Shown one piece after another: positions 49,693 to 59,873 of a stretch of DNA of 64,000 nucleotides. Below the pieces are notes generated by a model. The model ran no database searches, was not told the DNA's origin, and was given only the letters and a program-made list of their open reading frames with translations. Positions within the stretch are counted from its first letter, which is position 1. The number at the start of each line of letters is the position of its first letter. Made by a program: the position numbers and the translations under genes. The DNA is from Aggregatibacter kilianii (lineage in GTDB: Bacteria; Pseudomonadota; Gammaproteobacteria; Enterobacterales; Pasteurellaceae): NCBI RefSeq assembly GCF_003130255.1, contig NZ_NRCN01000002.1, forward strand, positions 1-64,000. The letters are read 5' to 3'.

Positions 49693-50028
49693 TTCTGCAT
49701 ATAATAAAAAGGTGCGGTCGGTTTTAAAAACGTTTTTTAAATCGACCGCACTTTTTTATTCCTCAAATAAACGCGTCAATTCTTTCTCGTAACAATAAAT
49801 ATTCACCGCACTTTATAATAAAAATTAAATCGTTTTAGTTCATGTTTAAAACTTGCCAAAATTACTGATAAAACAATATGTTGTCTGATTTATGTAAAAG
49901 TGTGTAATTTAGTAGGGCTATAATTGAACTCGCCTATAAAACCGCTATAATTACGCGAACTAAATCAATTTTACTGTATGTTTTTTATACAATCTCATCA
50001 CCTGATTATCTAGATATAAGGCCAATTT
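49693..50028. promoter_or_regulatory. guaB terminator and adhesin promoter region
   Basis: After guaB, AAAAAGGTGCGGTCG (49706-49720) and CGACCGCACTTTTTT (49743-49757) form a terminator. Further on, TTGAAC (49924-49929) and TATAAT (49946-49951) are 16 bases apart, a fair sigma-70 promoter for the adhesin gene; a second TATAAT lies at 49919. AAGGCC precedes the adhesin ATG. Confidence 0.55.
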
Positions 50029-53000
50029 ATGAATAAAGTATTTAAAGTTATTTGGAATCACGCCACGCAATCATTCGTTGCTGTTTCAGAATTAACCAAA
50101 GCCCACAAAAAAGTAAAATCCTCTCAAGATAAACGCTTATCAATTTCTACTATTCTAAAAACTTCCTTGATATCTTCTATCGCTATTATCGGGGTAGGAA
50201 ATGCGATAGCTGCGATTCCTGAGGGAACAAATGGCGGAGCTAGCGCACTTGCAATTGGTACTTCATCAAGTGCATCTGATAGGAGTGTAGCCGTAGGTAC
50301 AAGGGCTACAGTAACCGGCGCGTCAGGGGTTGCAATAGGACTAGATGCTAAAGCTGTTCCAAATTATGGTATTGCTATTGGTGCCAATAGTACTACTGCA
50401 GGTATAGGTCAAAGTATTGCTATTGGTGGTGCAGGTGCTGCAGGAAATGGTGCAAGTGCATTAGGCGATCAATCTATTGCTATTGGTGGAAACACAAAAG
50501 CGAACGGTCACTCGTCTATCGCTATCGGTGGTGATGACGTTGACCTCGCTGCAAAACAAACAACCAAATATACTGATCTTACAGGAGCTGAAGTTTCCGG
50601 CACAGTAAGTCAGGCATTTACCGCATTAACCAGCAAAAATCTTCTGCAACCACAGTACGTAAATACGACTAGCGGTCAAGCCGCCATTGCCTTAGGGATG
50701 AAAGCAACTGCAGGTGATATCGCATTGGCAATGGGTACATTAGCAACCGCATCCAAGACCAACTCTATTGCTATCGGCACAGGCGCAACAGCAAATCGTG
50801 ATAATGCTGTAGCTATTGGGGGCGGTGCAACCACAGAGAACGCGGGGACAAAACAAACTGAAAAATCTTATACCGTAAACGGTACGACCTATAAATTCAC
50901 TTGGGCAGGTGGTGCAAACACCTTACCCGGGGATATTGTTTCCTTCGGTTCCGAAGGCTATGAACGCCAATTGAAGAATATTGCTCCCGGTGAAGTAAGT
51001 GCTACATCAACCGATGCGGTAAATGGTTCACAATTAAACGCTGTTGCCGAAAAAGTTGCAGGTGGTTGGTTTGTAACGGCAGGAAATATAGCCGGAGGCA
51101 CCTCCAGTGGAGAAACCAGACAAAGCGTCAAACCTGAAGACAGTGTGACGTTAAAAGCCGGTAAAAATATGAATATCGCGCAAAGTAGTAGAGATTTCAC
51201 ATTCTCTGTTAGCCCAACCTTAAGCGATATTTCAAGTATCAGTGGTCAAGGCACTAACTTGAATTTCACCGCTAACGGCGTAAGTTTGAATAATAAAAAA
51301 ATCACCGGTGTAGCAGATGGTACCGCGGCAACGGATGCGGTTAACGTACAACAATTAAATGCCGTTAAAAATAGCCCAATCACTTTTACGTCCAATACAG
51401 GGACAAGTGCGGTCAAAAAATTAGGTGAATCTTTAAAAATTAAAGGCGATGGCAACGATATTAATGGTGTTGCTACAGCTGACGACATCACCTTTAGTCT
51501 TAATAAATCAACAACAGTAACTCAAGGCGATAACAAAGTCGTTACCGGGGATGCGGTTTATAACGCGATTCAAGCGAGCCAAATGCGCTATTTCTCCGTG
51601 AGTTCTGCAAAACTAGGCAATAAAGACAACACGGGAGCAACCGGCAATGATGCTATTGCTATCGGACCTGAATCCACTGCCGGGGATTACGCTGTTGCTC
51701 TAGGTAATAAAGCAATTGCAAGTCATGCCGGCTCTATTGCCGTGGGTTCTGAAAATAAAGCAGAAGCAAGAGACGGTATCACAATCGGACGTTTTGCCTC
51801 TACAAATGGTGCAGACAACTCACAAAGCATTGCCATTGGTGGAGGAAACTACCCTAACGCGGGAGCAAATGCAACAGGCGATCAATCTATTGCCATTGGT
51901 GGAAATACTTATGCCAAGGGTAACTCCTCTGTTGCTATTGGTGGTGATGATGTAGATAAAAGCGCAAAGACACAAACCAAATATACTGATCCAACAAGCG
52001 GAAGAGAAACGCAAGACACAATTGAACAAGCCTTTAACGCCATCACCGGTAAAGCATTCAAAATGAGTACAAATAGCGATGGCCGAACAGAGCAATATCG
52101 AAATACCACAACCGGTGAATCCTCAGTTGCTTTGGGTACCAAAGCCATTGCCGGCGATATTGCCTTAGCATTAGGTACTAGTGCGGAAGCTGCTAAGACC
52201 AACAGTATTGCAATCGGTACGGGTGCGATTGCAAATCGCGATAACGCTGTGGCAATCGGTGGCGGTTCAACTACCGATAAACAAGGTACAATACAAACCA
52301 ACATGACCCAAAATGGTTTTACCTTAAACTGGGCTGCCGGCGATAAAACCTTACCGGGTGATATAGTTTCCTTTGGTTCTGTAGGTTATGAACGCCAATT
52401 GAAAAATGTGGCTGCAGGCGAAGTCAGCCAAACATCAACCGATGCGATTAATGGTTCCCAGCTTTATGCTGTGGCTGAAATCGCTACTGCTGGTTGGAAT
52501 ATTACCTCTGAAGCAGATGGCGGTACGGCTAATAACCCAGCTACGGTAAATGTCAAACCAAAAGACTTGGTGAAATTAAAAGCCGGGAAAAATATGGTGA
52601 TTGATCAATCAACCAAAGATTTCAAATTCTCCGTTTCCCCTGCTCTAGTTGATATTACGAGCGTTTCCGGTGCGGGAACTACAATGGCCTTAAGTGCCAG
52701 CGGCATTACCTTAAACGATAAGAAAATTAGCGGCGTAGCAAACGGCGTGGCTGACAAAGATGCAGTGAATGTATCTCAATTAAATGCCCTTGGTAATAAC
52801 ACCATAAAATTGGGTGGTAATACCGGCACAACTAACGCACAAACATTAAACAAACAAGACGGTTTACAATTTAACGTGAAAGGTGCTAATGGCTTAACGA
52901 CAAAAGCATCCGGTGCTGAAGTAACCGTTGAAATAGACGCTGACACCAAAGCCAAAATTGATAATGCTGCAGATAACAACTTAAGCAACATTACACCTAA

Positions 53001-56000
53001 CGGCAAAAAAGTCATCACTGATTTGGTGGATATGGAAAACGGCGATAACACTGTTGTAAGCAATACCACAAACGCTGCCACCGGTAAGAAAACATTTAAA
53101 GTAAATGTAACTACTACGGCGTTAAGTGTAGATGAAACTAGTGGTACCGTGACTGCCCCTGCAGCAACAGATGCATCTAAACCGGTCACTGCAGATTCCG
53201 TAGCAACTGCGATTAACAACGCTGCTTGGAAAGCAGCAGGCAGTGGCAATGGCGTGACAAACGACGTAGCAGATACCATCAAAGCCGGCAAGACTGTGAC
53301 ATTTGACGCAGGTGAAAACCTTGTATTAACTCACACCGCCAATAAATTCAGTTTTGCTACTGCAAAACAAGTTAACTTTGATAAAGTCACTGTTGGTACC
53401 ACAAACATTAGCAAAGACAATGGCATTGACGCCGGCAACCACAAAATCACCAATGTAACTGCTGGTGTTAATGACACTGACGCAGTAAATAAATCACAAC
53501 TAAACGAATTGGCAAACAAAGCCATTACCTTTACCTCTAATTCAGGTACAAGTGCGGTTAAAAAATTAGGTGAAACCTTGCAAATCAAAGGCGATGGCAC
53601 AGACATCAGCGGCGTATCTACAGCAGATGATATTACATTCAGCTTAAACAAAGCCACTTCTGTCACTGCTAATGATGAGAAAGCGGTTACCAGCAAAGCG
53701 GTACACACGGCAATTCAAAATATCAATTTGAATACTGCGGGCAACAGTGGCACCGGCTCTGTGAACTTAGCTACTTCTACTCTTTCCATTACGGGCGAAA
53801 ATGGCATTACCACCACTGCAGCCAATAACGGTATCAAAGTAGGATTAGACGTTGATACCAAAGCCAAAATTGATAATGCGGCAAATCAAAATTTAAGCAA
53901 CATTACACCTAACGGCAAAAAAGTCATCACCGATTTGGTGGATATGGAAAACGGCGACAACACTGTTGTAAGCAATACCACAGACGCTACCACCGGTAAG
54001 AAAACATTTAAAGTGAATGTAACTACCACGGATGTTACTGTAGAAGCTAACGGTCAAGCAGCTGCAACATCTACCGCACCTGCAACAGCACAATCTGTTG
54101 CAAATGCAATTAATAATGCTTTCTGGAATGTGACCTCAAATAATGAGCAAACCAGTCCTGTGAAAGCGGGAGACACAGTGAAATTCCTTGATGGCCAAAA
54201 CATCAATATCACCAAAAACGATAAAACCTTTACGATCAATACGGCTAAAGAGGTGACTTTTGACAAGGTGACTGTTGGTAGCGCCGTGATTGACAAAAAT
54301 AACGGTATTAACGCAGGTAATCAAAACATTACCAATGTGAAAGATGGCGTAAACGATACGGATGCAGTTAACCTGAAACAATTGAAGGAAAAAGAGACCG
54401 CACTTACGAATGCCGGTTTAGACTTCACCGGTAATAATGATACTGTGACTGTACACCGTAATTTAGGTCAAAAACTTATCGTGAAAGGGGCTCATGACGC
54501 AACAGATGTTTCTGCTAAGAATATTTATGTTGAAGCAGACGCTACCGGCTCACTCACTGTGAAAATGGCTGAAAATCCTGAATTTAAAGGCGTTAAATTA
54601 GTTGATGGCGCTAACACAGTAAACTTAGCGCCTACAGCGAATGGTTTAACCTTAAGTGATGCCAATAATCAACCGACTAAATTAACCGGGGTAGCAGATG
54701 GCGATGTGAGCGATACATCAAAAGATGCGGTTAACGGTAGTCAATTAAATGAAGTGAAAAAGGTTGCGAATAAAGGCTGGAATCTAACAGCTAGCGGTCA
54801 AAATAAAACGAATGTTGCACCTGATGCGACAGTAGATTTGAACAATACCGATAATAATATTGTAGTGACCAAAAATGCTACCGATAACAATGTCACCTTT
54901 AATTTGGCCAAAAACATTGCTGTTGATAAAGTCACCACCGGCAGTACCGCGATTGATACCAATGGCTTGAAAGTCGGTGATGTAACGGTAACAAACGCCG
55001 CGCCAACTGTGAATGGTGCAGCGGTGAATAACTTAAATGATGCTATTACTCAAACAGCTGCTCAAGCCTTTAGTCCATTAACATTCGGTGGTGATAGTGG
55101 TGCGGCGTTTGCACGTAAACTTGGTACGCAAGTGAATGTGAAAGGTGGTATGACAGATGCGGCTAACTTGTCTGATAACAATATTGGTGTTGTAGCAGAC
55201 ACCGACACATTAACCGTGAAATTGGCAAAAGAACTGAAAAATCTAACCAGCTCTGAATTTGTTGATGTAGCGGGAAATAAAACGATTGTTAATGGTAATG
55301 GCATGACTATTACTCCGACCACAGGCAACCAGGTTGCACTAACAAAAGACGGTTTAGATAACGGTGGTAACAAAATCACCAATGTTGCTGATGGCGTAGA
55401 TAGTAAAGACGCAGTGAATAAGGGGCAATTAGACAAAGCTACTCAAGACCTAACTACCTTAGGTTTTGGTTTGAAAGCGCAAGACGGTAAAGAGTCTAAG
55501 AAAGCATTGGGTAATACCATTGAAGTTGTTGGTGATGATCAAAACATCTCCACTGAAATTGATGAAACCGATGCTACTAACAAAAAACTTAAAGTGAAGT
55601 TATCTAAAGACTTGAACATCAACACGGTGACAGCAGGAACCACCAAGTTGGATAGCAATGGCTTGAAAGTTGGTGATATTACCGTTACCAATGCGCCAAT
55701 TACTGTTGGTGGCACAATCGTGAATAATGTTAATGACGCCATTAATAAAACCGCAGAACAAGCCTTTAAAGACTTGACTGTCACAGGTAACACAAATAAC
55801 GACACCGGCAATAACGGCACTCAACAAAAATTGGGCTCTACTTTAGCCATTGACGGCGGTTTAACTGATGCTGCAAAAGCGTCTACCGCGAAAAATGTTC
55901 GTACGGTTGTTACAGACAATAAAGTAGAAATTCAAATTGCAGAAAAACCGGAGTTTAAAGAGGTTCAATTAGTTGATGGTAATAATGCCGTAAACTTAGC

Positions 56001-58059
56001 CCCAACGGCAGACGGTTTGAAAGTGAGCAAAGCTGATGGTTCGGATGCGAAAATCGGTGGTGTAGCTGAGGGTACCGAAGATAACGATGCGGTCAATGTT
56101 AAGCAGTTAAATAACCTGAAAGACAGCCCGTTAACCTTTGCCGGAGATGCCGGTACAAATGTGAAACGCAAATTGGGTGAAACCATCAATATCAAAGGTG
56201 GTGAAACTGAGGACAACAAACTTGTTGACGGCAATATCGGTGTCATTGCAGACGGCACAGACACGTTAAAAGTGAAACTGGCGAAAGAGTTGAAAAACTT
56301 AACCAGTGCACAATTTGTTGATGGAAATAACAATACTGTTATCAACGGTAGCGGTATTACTATCACCCCGGCAAATGGCGGTACGCCGGTAAGTCTAACC
56401 AATAACGGTTTAGATAACGGCGGTAACAAAATCACTAACGTTGCCGATGGCAAGGTTGCTGCAGATAGCAAAGACGCAGTCAATGGCGGACAATTACATA
56501 AAGCCGTAGATGACTTAACCAACAAAGGCTTTGGCTTAAAAGCCGAAGATGGTAACGAAGTCAAGAAAGGCTTAGGCGATACCGTCGAAGTTGTTGGCGC
56601 CGATAATAACATTTCCACCAAAGTCGCTGATGGCAAAGTTCAGGTTGAGTTAGCGAAGAACCTTGATCTTGGTGAAAACGGTAGCGTGAAAATGGGCGAC
56701 ACCACCGTTAATAAAGACGGTCTGAAAGTGGGTGACAAAGTTTCCGTGACTAAAGATGGCTTAAATGTTGGCAATGATGTGAAAGTCACTGAAAACGGCT
56801 TAAAAGCAGGTGATATCGAGATCAATAAAGATACCGGTATTAATGCAGGCAACAAAGTGATCGCTAATGTTGCTAACGGTAAAGTGGATAAAGACAGCAA
56901 GGAAGCCGTAAACGGTAGTCAATTACACGAAGTGAAAGAACTTGCCGCTCGTGGTTGGGATGTAACCACTTCCGCCACAGGTAGCGGCACCGTTTCCGGA
57001 ACAACCGTAACAACGGTAAAACCGGGCGATATGGTCACTTACACGGCAGGCAATAACATTGCTATTACGCAAAACGGTACACAAATTACCATTGCTACCA
57101 ACGATGATATTCAAGCGAAATCTATCGTAGCGGATACAGTCAATGTAGGCGGTAAAAATACGGATGGTACTAATGGCAAAGATGGCGTGTTAACCGTTGA
57201 TAGCGCAGATGGTAAGAACGGTGTAGCGCTTAACGGTAAAGATGGCTCTATTGCGTTTAAAGGTGCGAATGGTGTCACAGCCTCTATTAGCGTTGCCGAA
57301 GGCCCAGCAGGTGTAGATCCGCAAGATGGCACCGCCAATAAACCACGTTTGAAAGTGGGTAACGAAAATGTTGCTACCCTAAACGATGGATTGAAATTCG
57401 GTGCAAATAGCGGTGATGTACATTCCGCCAAATTGAACACCCAAGTGAATGTAAAAGGTCACAAAGACAATTCCGATTGGGGTAAATTCGATGAAGGCAA
57501 AAATGTCATGACCAAAGTGGAAGGCAACACAATTACCGTCGCTATGGCGAAAGAATTGAACGTTGATTCCGTCACGACCAAAGGTGGCACACGCATTGGA
57601 GACAATGGTTTGACCTTCGTAGATAAAGACGGTAATCAATTGGCAAATAGTCCAAGTGTTAGCGCTAAAGGCATTGATGCAGGCAATACGCGAGTAACTA
57701 ATGTTGCGCCGGGCCGCGTCACAAAAGATAGTAAAGATGCAATCAATGGCGGTCAATTACACGCAGCATTAACCGACGTGGGCAATAAATACAACGCGCT
57801 TGCAGGCCAAGTAAACCAAATGGGCAAACGTGTGAATGCCGGCGTGGCCAGTGCGTTAGCGGCATCCCAATTGCCACAAGCCTTCATGCCGGGTAAAGGC
57901 ATGGTGTCTGTGGCTGCCGGTAACTACCAAGGCCAAAATGCCGTCGCGGTAGGGGTATCGAAAGTTTCTGATAATAGCAAGTATATTATTCGACTTTCCG
58001 GTACCAGCGATTCGCAAGGCAAAGTTGGTGTAGCGGTAGGCGCCGGAATGCACTTCTAA
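50029..58059 (+). CDS. giant trimeric autotransporter adhesin (Hsf/Hia/YadA type)
   Basis: 2676 residues. An extended signal peptide (MNKVFKVIWNHATQSFVAVS) is followed by a hydrophobic core ending near residue 64. YadA-like head repeats (AIAIG/SIAIGG patterns) occur at about 75-275 and 540-760, each followed by a neck/HIM-type DAVNGSQL element. A long stalk of repeated HIM/DAVN..QL and KGW-type modules follows, ending in a coiled coil and a C-terminal YadA anchor of about 75 residues (VASALAASQLPQAFMPGKGM, ending VAVGAGMHF). Three copies form a surface fibre; binding target is unknown. Large internal duplications are visible. Confidence 0.95.
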   Translation: MNKVFKVIWNHATQSFVAVSELTKAHKKVKSSQDKRLSISTILKTSLISSIAIIGVGNAIAAIPEGTNGGASALAIGTSSSASDRSVAVGTRATVTGASGVAIGLDAKAVPNYGIAIGANSTTAGIGQSIAIGGAGAAGNGASALGDQSIAIGGNTKANGHSSIAIGGDDVDLAAKQTTKYTDLTGAEVSGTVSQAFTALTSKNLLQPQYVNTTSGQAAIALGMKATAGDIALAMGTLATASKTNSIAIGTGATANRDNAVAIGGGATTENAGTKQTEKSYTVNGTTYKFTWAGGANTLPGDIVSFGSEGYERQLKNIAPGEVSATSTDAVNGSQLNAVAEKVAGGWFVTAGNIAGGTSSGETRQSVKPEDSVTLKAGKNMNIAQSSRDFTFSVSPTLSDISSISGQGTNLNFTANGVSLNNKKITGVADGTAATDAVNVQQLNAVKNSPITFTSNTGTSAVKKLGESLKIKGDGNDINGVATADDITFSLNKSTTVTQGDNKVVTGDAVYNAIQASQMRYFSVSSAKLGNKDNTGATGNDAIAIGPESTAGDYAVALGNKAIASHAGSIAVGSENKAEARDGITIGRFASTNGADNSQSIAIGGGNYPNAGANATGDQSIAIGGNTYAKGNSSVAIGGDDVDKSAKTQTKYTDPTSGRETQDTIEQAFNAITGKAFKMSTNSDGRTEQYRNTTTGESSVALGTKAIAGDIALALGTSAEAAKTNSIAIGTGAIANRDNAVAIGGGSTTDKQGTIQTNMTQNGFTLNWAAGDKTLPGDIVSFGSVGYERQLKNVAAGEVSQTSTDAINGSQLYAVAEIATAGWNITSEADGGTANNPATVNVKPKDLVKLKAGKNMVIDQSTKDFKFSVSPALVDITSVSGAGTTMALSASGITLNDKKISGVANGVADKDAVNVSQLNALGNNTIKLGGNTGTTNAQTLNKQDGLQFNVKGANGLTTKASGAEVTVEIDADTKAKIDNAADNNLSNITPNGKKVITDLVDMENGDNTVVSNTTNAATGKKTFKVNVTTTALSVDETSGTVTAPAATDASKPVTADSVATAINNAAWKAAGSGNGVTNDVADTIKAGKTVTFDAGENLVLTHTANKFSFATAKQVNFDKVTVGTTNISKDNGIDAGNHKITNVTAGVNDTDAVNKSQLNELANKAITFTSNSGTSAVKKLGETLQIKGDGTDISGVSTADDITFSLNKATSVTANDEKAVTSKAVHTAIQNINLNTAGNSGTGSVNLATSTLSITGENGITTTAANNGIKVGLDVDTKAKIDNAANQNLSNITPNGKKVITDLVDMENGDNTVVSNTTDATTGKKTFKVNVTTTDVTVEANGQAAATSTAPATAQSVANAINNAFWNVTSNNEQTSPVKAGDTVKFLDGQNINITKNDKTFTINTAKEVTFDKVTVGSAVIDKNNGINAGNQNITNVKDGVNDTDAVNLKQLKEKETALTNAGLDFTGNNDTVTVHRNLGQKLIVKGAHDATDVSAKNIYVEADATGSLTVKMAENPEFKGVKLVDGANTVNLAPTANGLTLSDANNQPTKLTGVADGDVSDTSKDAVNGSQLNEVKKVANKGWNLTASGQNKTNVAPDATVDLNNTDNNIVVTKNATDNNVTFNLAKNIAVDKVTTGSTAIDTNGLKVGDVTVTNAAPTVNGAAVNNLNDAITQTAAQAFSPLTFGGDSGAAFARKLGTQVNVKGGMTDAANLSDNNIGVVADTDTLTVKLAKELKNLTSSEFVDVAGNKTIVNGNGMTITPTTGNQVALTKDGLDNGGNKITNVADGVDSKDAVNKGQLDKATQDLTTLGFGLKAQDGKESKKALGNTIEVVGDDQNISTEIDETDATNKKLKVKLSKDLNINTVTAGTTKLDSNGLKVGDITVTNAPITVGGTIVNNVNDAINKTAEQAFKDLTVTGNTNNDTGNNGTQQKLGSTLAIDGGLTDAAKASTAKNVRTVVTDNKVEIQIAEKPEFKEVQLVDGNNAVNLAPTADGLKVSKADGSDAKIGGVAEGTEDNDAVNVKQLNNLKDSPLTFAGDAGTNVKRKLGETINIKGGETEDNKLVDGNIGVIADGTDTLKVKLAKELKNLTSAQFVDGNNNTVINGSGITITPANGGTPVSLTNNGLDNGGNKITNVADGKVAADSKDAVNGGQLHKAVDDLTNKGFGLKAEDGNEVKKGLGDTVEVVGADNNISTKVADGKVQVELAKNLDLGENGSVKMGDTTVNKDGLKVGDKVSVTKDGLNVGNDVKVTENGLKAGDIEINKDTGINAGNKVIANVANGKVDKDSKEAVNGSQLHEVKELAARGWDVTTSATGSGTVSGTTVTTVKPGDMVTYTAGNNIAITQNGTQITIATNDDIQAKSIVADTVNVGGKNTDGTNGKDGVLTVDSADGKNGVALNGKDGSIAFKGANGVTASISVAEGPAGVDPQDGTANKPRLKVGNENVATLNDGLKFGANSGDVHSAKLNTQVNVKGHKDNSDWGKFDEGKNVMTKVEGNTITVAMAKELNVDSVTTKGGTRIGDNGLTFVDKDGNQLANSPSVSAKGIDAGNTRVTNVAPGRVTKDSKDAINGGQLHAALTDVGNKYNALAGQVNQMGKRVNAGVASALAASQLPQAFMPGKGMVSVAAGNYQGQNAVAVGVSKVSDNSKYIIRLSGTSDSQGKVGVAVGAGMHF
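52942..53119 (+). repeat. internal adhesin repeat, copy 1
   Basis: About 178 bases encoding a stalk module that includes LSNITPNGKKVITDLVDMEN. It is nearly identical to 53853-54030, 911 bases further on; scattered changes leave the protein sequence almost unchanged. Confidence 0.85.
53853..54030 (+). repeat. internal adhesin repeat, copy 2
   Basis: Near-copy of 52942-53119. Recombination between the two would delete 911 bases, which is not a multiple of three and would break the frame, so unequal exchange here is not neutral. Confidence 0.8.
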
Positions 58060-58071
58060 TCAACCTAAAGC

Positions 58072-58103
58072 AAAAGGCACAGATAAATTTCTGTGCCTTT
58101 TTT
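58072..58103 (+). terminator. terminator after the adhesin gene
   Basis: AAAAGGCACAGA and TCTGTGCCTTTTTT form a perfect stem around a six-base loop with a T-run. Confidence 0.9.
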
Positions 58104-58326
58104 ATTAAACAACAACACGAAAGTGCGGTCGTTTTTTGGTTCATTTTATTAGCCCCTTCTTATTCAAGATCTCTATCGACAACATTCATAATAAAAACCC
58201 ACCGCACTTTCACGCTTGTTTTTTTTAAAAAAGACAAAAGCAATCGTTTGCGTGAAAACTAAAAATCTACTAAAATTCCGCCCTTATTATTCTCTCATAA
58301 TTTTTTCCCTTTCTAAGGATCCTCAC

Positions 58327-59700
58327 ATGGAACATGAACAACAAACTGCCGAAGCGGATTTAGTCTATCGTTTAGAAGACAAACCGCCCTTTCTTAATGC
58401 CCTAGTCAGTGCCATTACGCATTTATTAGCGATTTTTGTCCCCATGGTCACCCCTGCCCTTATCGTCGGTGGTGCTCTTGGTTTACCGGTCCACATGACC
58501 GCTTATTTGGTCTCCATGGCCATGGTAGCATCCGGTATTGGCACCTATATTCAAGTGCATCGTTTCGGTTTTATTGGCTCCGGTATGCTTTCCATTCAAT
58601 CGGTGAACTTCTCTTTCGTCAGCGTAATGATCGCCGTCGGGCTAAGTATGAAAGACAATGGTATTGATGAAAACACCATGATTTCTACCTTGCTTGGCGT
58701 GTCTTTTGTCGGGGCGTTTCTTGTGTGCGCTGCCGCTTGGGTTCTACCTTATTTAAAGCGTGTTATCACCCCAACCGTCAGCGGTGTGGTCGTGTTATTA
58801 ATCGGTTTAAGCCTGATTGACATCGGCATCACCGATTTCGGTGGCGGTTTTGGCGCCAAAGGCACCGCCGCGTTTGGTTCGTTGCAAAATATCGGCTTAG
58901 CCTCCTTAGTCTTGGTTGTCGTACTCATTTTTAACTGTATGCGCAACCCGTTTTTACGCATGAGCGGCATTGCCGTAGGACTCATTGCAGGCTACATCGT
59001 AGCATTAACCTTAGGCATGGTTGATTTTTCACCGTTAAAAGACGTGGACTTTTTCACCATCCCTATGCCGTTTAAATATGGTTTTGCTTTTGATTGGTCA
59101 GCCTTTTGGGTGGCGGCCATCATCTATTTATTAAGCGTTTTCGAAGCCGTTGGCGACTTAACCGCAACGGCGATGGTTTCCGGTCAGCCTTATGAAGGCG
59201 AAGAATTCCGTCAACGTTTACGCGGCGGGGTCTTTGCTGATGGATTAGTTTCTGTGATTGCCACCGCGTTAGGTTCCCTACCGCTTACCACCTTTGCCCA
59301 AAATAATGGCGTGATTCAAATGACGGGCGTAGCTTCCCGCCATGTAGGGAAATTTATCGCGGCTATTTTGGTGTTATTTGGTTTATTCCCGATTGTCGGT
59401 CGCGCTTTCACCACCATTCCAAGCCCGGTACTCGGCGGCGCTATGGTGTTAATGTTTGGTCTCATTGCCATTGCCGGTGTACGAATCATCATGACTCACG
59501 GCATCAACCGTCGTGAAGCCGTCATTGCCGCAACGGCCGTCGGCGTAGGCTTAGGTGTCGCTTTTGAGCCGGACGTATTCAAAATGTTGCCTGAAGTCTT
59601 CCGTAATGCCATTGCGGCAGGCGGAATTACGGCAGTGGTGTTAAATTTAATTCTGCCGCGTGATAAACAGGATAAAAGTATTTATTTGACCGAAAAATAA
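58327..59700 (+). CDS. NCS2-family xanthine/purine permease (XanP-like)
   Basis: 457 residues and about fourteen helices. VYRLEDKPPFLNALVSAITH at the start parallels E. coli XanP (YRLEDRPP). The NCS2 signatures QNNGVIQMTGVASRHVG (with the conserved Asn-Gly and Thr), SVFEAVGDLTATAMVSGQP and VLGGAMVLMFGLIAIAGVRI are intact. The ATG at 58327 is preferred; the frame opens earlier, at 58216. A proton-driven purine importer between guaB and guaA fits purine salvage. Substrate (xanthine or urate) is inferred. Confidence 0.88.
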   Translation: MEHEQQTAEADLVYRLEDKPPFLNALVSAITHLLAIFVPMVTPALIVGGALGLPVHMTAYLVSMAMVASGIGTYIQVHRFGFIGSGMLSIQSVNFSFVSVMIAVGLSMKDNGIDENTMISTLLGVSFVGAFLVCAAAWVLPYLKRVITPTVSGVVVLLIGLSLIDIGITDFGGGFGAKGTAAFGSLQNIGLASLVLVVVLIFNCMRNPFLRMSGIAVGLIAGYIVALTLGMVDFSPLKDVDFFTIPMPFKYGFAFDWSAFWVAAIIYLLSVFEAVGDLTATAMVSGQPYEGEEFRQRLRGGVFADGLVSVIATALGSLPLTTFAQNNGVIQMTGVASRHVGKFIAAILVLFGLFPIVGRAFTTIPSPVLGGAMVLMFGLIAIAGVRIIMTHGINRREAVIAATAVGVGLGVAFEPDVFKMLPEVFRNAIAAGGITAVVLNLILPRDKQDKSIYLTEK

Positions 59701-59713
59701 ACGAATGTACGAT

Positions 59714-59770
59714 AAAAGTGCGGTGATAAAAGCATCTAAAAAAACGTTGTGATTTATCACCGCACTTTTT
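59714..59770. terminator. USS-pair terminator after the permease
   Basis: AAAAGTGCGGTGATAAA and TTTATCACCGCACTTTTT give a 17-bp perfect stem around a short AT-rich loop. Confidence 0.85.
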
Positions 59771-59873
59771 CTATGATCTATTTCAAGTTTTCCACATAAA
59801 GCCGTTTACAACCGCTTTATTTTTTCGCTAAATTCACCCTTCCGGTAACTTATTTAAAACCTAAGGAGATATT

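Noticed and set aside
52776-53291. Long leftward open frames across the adhesin gene
   Set aside because: Several antisense frames exist throughout 50-58 kb, but they mirror a repetitive, Thr/Ala/Val-rich coding sequence. They have no plausible starts or domains.
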